From JBPCNH01 sp051001455 (lineage in GTDB: Bacteria; Actinomycetota; CADDZG01; WHSQ01): DNA of 15,954 nt. The notes under the pieces are model-generated. The model was not told the DNA's origin and did no database searches. It saw only the letters and a list, made by a program, of their open reading frames with translations. The position numbers and the translations under genes were made by a program. The stretch covers positions 1 to 15,954 of the forward strand of contig JBPCNH010000014.1 in assembly GCA_051001455.1 (NCBI GenBank). Direction: 5' to 3'. Below are positions 12,959 through 15,954 of the stretch, one piece after another; position 1 is the first letter of the stretch, and each line of letters begins with the position of its first letter.

Positions 12959-13519
12959 GTGGACGATCAGAACAGACCGGAAGAAGAGCGGCCCCGGCCG
13001 CGGGTGGTGGACAAGCGGGTCTCCGCCGGGGGTGCCTCGGCAGGGCGCCCCACAACGCCCGTCCCGCAGGAACCGGCCGAGAAGCAACCCGAGCCCGAGG
13101 TCCGCGAGGCTCCGGCGACAGAGGCTCCTCGAGAACAGCCGGGCGGCGCGGAGCAGGCCCCTCCGGCCGGTGCCGGGCCGGGTGGCCGGGTCTGGACCCC
13201 CGAGCAGGAGGCCGAGGCTCGCCGCATGGCCGAGGAGATCGCCGGTACACCGTCGCTCGAATGGGTGGTGAACTCGGCGGTGAGTCTCGCCAATATCGCG
13301 GCCACGAAGCTCGACCTCGGCGACCCGGCCGACGCAGGGCTCGCCATCGATGCTCTATCCGGGATCCTGAAAGAGGTAGGGCCGCGTCTCGGAAACGTCG
13401 AGCAGCCGCTCAGACAGACGCTGGCACAGCTGCAGATGGCTTTCGCCCAACAGGTAACCGGTGCAGGACCGGGCTCGGCTCAGCCCGGCGGCGGCTCTCC
13501 CGGCCGCGGCCAGGCATAG
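12959..13519 (+). CDS. DUF1844 domain protein next to infC
   Basis: A 186-residue soluble protein of unknown function. Residues 1-80 are disordered and rich in Pro, Glu, Arg and Ala. Residues about 95-165 match the DUF1844 pattern: a helical block with VNSAVSLANIAATKLDLGDP, then AIDALSGILKEVGPRLGNVE and TLAQLQMAFAQQ. A Gly/Pro/Ser tail ends the protein. No catalytic motif is visible. The GTG at 12959 has AAAGGG six bases upstream. The gene is divergent from infC and followed by a strong terminator. The neighbourhood with infC is conserved in actinobacteria, which hints at a link to translation, but no function is known to me. Confidence 0.85.
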   Translation: MDDQNRPEEERPRPRVVDKRVSAGGASAGRPTTPVPQEPAEKQPEPEVREAPATEAPREQPGGAEQAPPAGAGPGGRVWTPEQEAEARRMAEEIAGTPSLEWVVNSAVSLANIAATKLDLGDPADAGLAIDALSGILKEVGPRLGNVEQPLRQTLAQLQMAFAQQVTGAGPGSAQPGGGSPGRGQA

Positions 13520-13523
13520 AGAA

Positions 13524-13547
13524 CGGCCCCCCGTTACCGGGGGGCCG
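13524..13547 (+). terminator. strong terminator after the DUF1844 gene
   Basis: CGGCCCCCCG-TTAC-CGGGGGGCCG is a perfect 10-bp stem with a 4-base loop, five bases after the stop codon, followed by CTTGGTTTCGATCTT. The cold-shock gene converges on it from the right, so it probably serves both directions, although the minus-strand side has only a poor U-tract. Confidence 0.85.
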
Positions 13548-13570
13548 CTTGGTTTCGATCTTAATCGCTC

Positions 13571-13771
13571 CTAGACAGGGCGAACGTTCGAAGCCTGCTT
13601 GCCCTTGGGGCCGTCGGTTACGTCGAACTCAACCGCCTGTCCCTCTTCGAGGGACTTATAGCCCTCGGTCTGGATAGCCGAGAAGTGAACGAACACGTCC
13701 TCACCATCGGATTGCGAGATGAAGCCGTAACCCTTCTCGTTGCTGAACCACTTGACCGTACCTTCAGCCAC
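13571..13771 (-). CDS. csp: cold-shock domain protein (CspA family)
   Basis: A small single-stranded nucleic-acid-binding protein that acts as an RNA chaperone. It has 66 residues, forming one OB-fold cold-shock domain. RNP1 (KGYGFI, 13-18) and RNP2 (VFVHFS, 26-31) are intact, with the conserved W8 and F9. The GTG at 13771 gives the standard N-terminus MAEGTVKWFS and has AAAGGA nine bases upstream. The frame stays open upstream to 13843, but that extension is not family-like. It follows hisG by a 118-base interval with its own possible promoter and a hairpin, and converges on the DUF1844 gene. Confidence 0.95.
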   Translation of the reverse strand: MAEGTVKWFSNEKGYGFISQSDGEDVFVHFSAIQTEGYKSLEEGQAVEFDVTDGPKGKQASNVRPV

Positions 13772-13800
13772 TACTCCACGTCCTTTCTGCTGACGAGGGC

Positions 13801-13821
13801 TGGCAGGCTTCTTCCCTGCCA
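13801..13821 (-). repeat. hairpin in the cold-shock gene 5' untranslated region
   Basis: TGGCAGG-GAAGAAG-CCTGCCA is a perfect 7-bp stem with a 7-base loop, located 30-50 bases ahead of the csp start. No U-tract follows, so it is not a terminator. Cold-shock mRNAs often carry structured leaders that control stability or translation, but nothing here proves a thermosensor. Confidence 0.5.
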
Positions 13822-13852
13822 AGGAACACCCCCGTCCCAACAAACACGCAGA

Positions 13853-13880
13853 ACCGTAGCACAGTGAACGACAAGAACAA
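13853..13880 (-). promoter_or_regulatory. possible csp promoter
   Basis: The minus strand shows TTGTTC (13875-13880), a 16-base spacer, then TACGGT (13853-13858). Matches are moderate and spacing is acceptable. Initiation near 13846 would give a leader of about 75 bases containing the hairpin. Confidence 0.35.
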
Positions 13881-13889
13881 GGGCGGGTT

Positions 13890-14765
13890 TCACGGAACGA
13901 TCTTGGTAACGGGGAGCTCGATGATGTCCTCGGCGCCCAACGACTTGAGCCGCGGGATCAGGATGTTTATCTCGGCCTTCGGCACCAGGGTCTCGACGGC
14001 GAAGAAACCATCCTCCGCGAGTCTCGACACGGTCGGCGCTCGCATCGCGGGAAGCAACTCAACCACTTCATCCAGATGCTCGCCATCTACGTTCAGTTTC
14101 ACCAAAACTCGACCGCGCGCGTCTATCGCGCCCTGCAGGAGGATCCGAAGCTCCTCTATCGCCCTTCGCTTGTCCGGGTCGTCGTAAGAGTCGCCGTTCG
14201 CGATCAGCTGGGTCCGGGATTCGAGCAGGACATCGACGATCTCCATGCCGTGACGCCGGAGCGTCGAACCCGTTTCGGTGAGGTCGACGATGGCGTCGAC
14301 GATCTCGGGGACCTTGGCCTCGGTCGCTCCGTAAGACAGGAATATCCGCACGGGGATGCCCAGCTTGTCGAAGTATGCCTTCGTGAGATTTGGGAACTCG
14401 GTAGAGATACGTGAATCCGGCTTGATCTGTTCGGGAGAGGTGATCCCTGCATCCCGGGGAACCGCCAGCACGATCTTCACCGGCCGGTCCGTCTGCTTCG
14501 AGTACTCGAGAGACGCCACCTTCACGACGTCAGCTCCCCGCTCGGCGATCCAATCCTCTCCGGTGACCCCGAGATCGAACAGGCCATCGGCGACGTAAAC
14601 GGGGATCTCCTGCGGTCTGAGTATCGCCACCGAGGCGATGCGGGGATCGTTGATCCCGCCTCGATATTCCCTGTCACTGCCACGCGTGATCTTGAGGTCG
14701 GCGGCTTCGAAGAGCTCGAAGGTGGCGCGCTCTAACGAACCTTTGGGGATGACCAGCTTCAACAC
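13890..14765 (-). CDS. hisG: ATP phosphoribosyltransferase, long form
   Basis: It catalyses the first step of histidine synthesis, joining ATP and PRPP, and is usually feedback-inhibited by histidine. At 291 residues it is the long (HisG-L) form. It has two periplasmic-binding-like lobes, with MLKLVIPKGSLERAT at the N-terminus and the PRPP loop VDLTETGSTLRRHGMEIVD. A C-terminal ACT-like regulatory domain covers about 215-291 (VKLNVDGEHLDEVVELLPAM to IIELPVTKIVP). The long form does not need HisZ. The GTG at 14765 is two bases after the ribH stop, with AGGG nine bases upstream. In Streptomyces, hisE lies between ribH and hisG; here it is missing. Confidence 0.96.
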   Translation of the reverse strand: MLKLVIPKGSLERATFELFEAADLKITRGSDREYRGGINDPRIASVAILRPQEIPVYVADGLFDLGVTGEDWIAERGADVVKVASLEYSKQTDRPVKIVLAVPRDAGITSPEQIKPDSRISTEFPNLTKAYFDKLGIPVRIFLSYGATEAKVPEIVDAIVDLTETGSTLRRHGMEIVDVLLESRTQLIANGDSYDDPDKRRAIEELRILLQGAIDARGRVLVKLNVDGEHLDEVVELLPAMRAPTVSRLAEDGFFAVETLVPKAEINILIPRLKSLGAEDIIELPVTKIVP

Positions 14766-14767
14766 GA

Positions 14768-15250
14768 TCAGCGACCCTGCGGTTTAGGCATGCTCGAGTA
14801 GAGGTTCGCCATCTCGATGGCGGCCAGCGCGGCTTCGAAACCCTTGTTCCCCATCTTGCCGCCAGCCCGGTCCTCCGCTTGAGCCGTGTTCTCGGTGGTC
14901 AGGATGCCTGCGCCGATCGGCACACCACTCGAGACCGCGAGAGCGCCGATCCCGTTCATCGCATGGGCTGCCACGTAATCGAAGTGGGCCGTCTCACCTC
15001 TTATGACGACGCCCAAGCAGACCAGAGCGTCTACCTCGCCGGTGGCGATCAGTCTCTCGGCGGCCGCCGGGATCTCGAAAGCGCCGGGCACCCAAACGAG
15101 GGTGACCGACTCGGTAGGGACGCCGTGGCGCGCGAGACAGTCCGCAGCTCCGTCGACGAGCCGCTTGGTGATCGACTCGTTGAAACGACTGGCGATCAGG
15201 CCCACGCGCAGGTCTCTGGCGTCGAACGTTCCTTGGAAAGTGCGCATCAT
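14768..15250 (-). CDS. ribH: 6,7-dimethyl-8-ribityllumazine synthase
   Basis: The penultimate enzyme of riboflavin synthesis, condensing the pyrimidinedione with dihydroxybutanone phosphate, normally as a 60-mer or pentamer. The 160-residue protein shows the family blocks RVGLIASRFNESITKRLVDGA, WVPGAFEIPAAAERL, CLGVVIRGETAHFDYVA (active-site His near 88-90) and IGAGILTTENTAQAEDRAGG. The ATG at 15250 overlaps the ribBA stop as ATGA. AAGGAG lies five bases upstream, and a second ATG follows directly. It is coupled to ribBA and nearly abuts hisG. Confidence 0.97.
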   Translation of the reverse strand: MMRTFQGTFDARDLRVGLIASRFNESITKRLVDGAADCLARHGVPTESVTLVWVPGAFEIPAAAERLIATGEVDALVCLGVVIRGETAHFDYVAAHAMNGIGALAVSSGVPIGAGILTTENTAQAEDRAGGKMGNKGFEAALAAIEMANLYSSMPKPQGR

Positions 15251-15954
15251 CGGATCTCCTTCTCGCCGGGTGTTGCGACGCCGAGGCCCTCCAATAGGTG
15301 GCCCATCTTCTCTTTCTTGGTGGTGAGATAGCGGATGTTCTCTGGATTAGGGACGCTCTCGAGCGGGACGCGGTCGACGATCTCGAGACCGTATCCCTCG
15401 AGTCCTGCCCGTTTCGTGGGGTTGTTGGTCAACAGGCGCATCGTGGAGATGCCGAGGTCGACGAGTATCTGTGCGCCGACACCGTAATCCCGGGAGTCGG
15501 GCGCGAACCCCAGCTCGACGTTGGCCTCCACCGTGTCTAGGCCACCGTCCTGGAGAGCGTAGGCCTCGAGCTTGTGGCGCAAGCCGATCCCCCGTCCCTC
15601 GTGGCCACGAACGTAAACGATGACGCCTTCACCGGCCTCGTCGATGACCCTCATGGACTCCGAGAGTTGCGTGCCGCAGTCGCACCGGTGGCTGCCGAAG
15701 ACGTCCCCGGTGAAGCATTCAGAGTGAACGCGAACGAGGACGTTCTCCTTACCGGCCGGCTCCCCCTTCACTAGGGCGACATGGGTCCGGCCGTCGTCAG
15801 ATTCGTATGCAACCGCGCCGAATGATCCAAAAGCCGTGGGGATGCGTGCCTCGGTGACGCGCGTCAAGAGCTTATCCCCTCGCAGGCGATGCCTGATCAG
15901 ATTCGCGATCGAGATGAAGAGAAGATCGTGTTCGGCCGCGGACCTTTCGAGGTC
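15247..15954 (-). CDS. ribBA: bifunctional RibBA, GTP cyclohydrolase II part (5' end outside window)
   Basis: GTP cyclohydrolase II opens the guanine ring of GTP in the first step of riboflavin synthesis. The zinc site SECFTGDVFGSHRCDCGTQL with its three cysteines, RGHEGRGIGLRHKLEAY and the C-terminal LLTNNPTKRAGLEGYGLEI are all visible. The reading frame stays open to the window edge. Its first 29 codons read EHDLLFISIANLIRHRLRGD and on, which resembles the end of a DHBP synthase (RibB) domain before the RibA linker. I therefore call a RibBA fusion rather than a stand-alone ribA starting at TTG 15867. The RibB domain itself lies beyond the window. The gene heads the visible rib-his string. 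Confidence 0.93.
   Translation of the reverse strand, partial: DLERSAAEHDLLFISIANLIRHRLRGDKLLTRVTEARIPTAFGSFGAVAYESDDGRTHVALVKGEPAGKENVLVRVHSECFTGDVFGSHRCDCGTQLSESMRVIDEAGEGVIVYVRGHEGRGIGLRHKLEAYALQDGGLDTVEANVELGFAPDSRDYGVGAQILVDLGISTMRLLTNNPTKRAGLEGYGLEIVDRVPLESVPNPENIRYLTTKKEKMGHLLEGLGVATPGEKEIR

Noticed and set aside
12858..13250. Minus-strand frame of 130 codons opposite the DUF1844 gene
   Set aside because: Most of it is antisense to DUF1844 and arginine/proline-rich. Only its last 19 codons, with their own ribosome binding site and promoter, are kept as the leader peptide.

Overview
The window looks like a chromosome segment from a GC-rich, deep-branching actinobacterium (Actinomycetota). 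Three things support this. The block infC-rpmI-rplT-SpoU methyltransferase-histidine kinase-pheS-pheT, with a DUF1844 gene beside infC, is the order I know from Streptomyces and relatives. The adjacent ribBA-ribH-hisG order is also actinobacterial. The partial 16S rRNA has a rrn leader with an actinobacterial-type boxA. I cannot place it below phylum by eye. I see no transposase, phage gene, CRISPR array or tRNA; this is core genome.

Layout. Positions 1-437 hold the 5' end of a 16S rRNA gene on the minus strand. Positions 438-946 hold its leader, with hairpins, a boxA, an intrinsic terminator, a structured stretch and a promoter-like sequence. tyrS (947-2161, minus) follows. A class A penicillin-binding protein with two PASTA domains (2317-4989) is one of only two sizeable plus-strand genes. 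From about 12.9 kb down to 5.0 kb runs one tightly packed minus-strand gene string: leader peptide, infC, rpmI, rplT, SpoU-type RNA methyltransferase, soluble histidine kinase, pheS, pheT, argF and a 3-methyladenine DNA glycosylase gene. Most junctions overlap or are separated by 0-30 bases. Divergent from it is the DUF1844 gene (12959-13519, plus), closed by a strong terminator. A cold-shock gene, hisG, ribH and a truncated ribBA (all minus) fill the rest.

Functional theme. The long gene string supplies translation factors: initiation factor 3, ribosomal proteins L35 and L20, an rRNA/tRNA methyltransferase and phenylalanyl-tRNA synthetase. Ornithine carbamoyltransferase and a base-excision repair enzyme sit at its end. 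The right end supplies riboflavin and histidine biosynthesis.

The most striking element is the infC leader (about 12749-12924). A 19-codon leader peptide is followed by two mutually exclusive RNA folds. One is a 10-bp antiterminator whose upstream arm lies inside the last codons of the leader peptide. The other is an 8-bp closing stem abutting an intrinsic terminator with a U-tract. infC itself appears to start at AUC, a codon type that IF3 discriminates against. Together these suggest a two-layer, translation-sensing control of the whole operon. A second terminator-containing leader precedes the 16S gene, where a boxA-like sequence lies upstream of the terminator and a true boxA downstream. 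Other oddities are a methyltransferase gene with no canonical start codon, a TyrRS with altered HIGH and KMSKS signatures, an arginine gene cluster reduced to argF alone, and no hisE between ribH and hisG.
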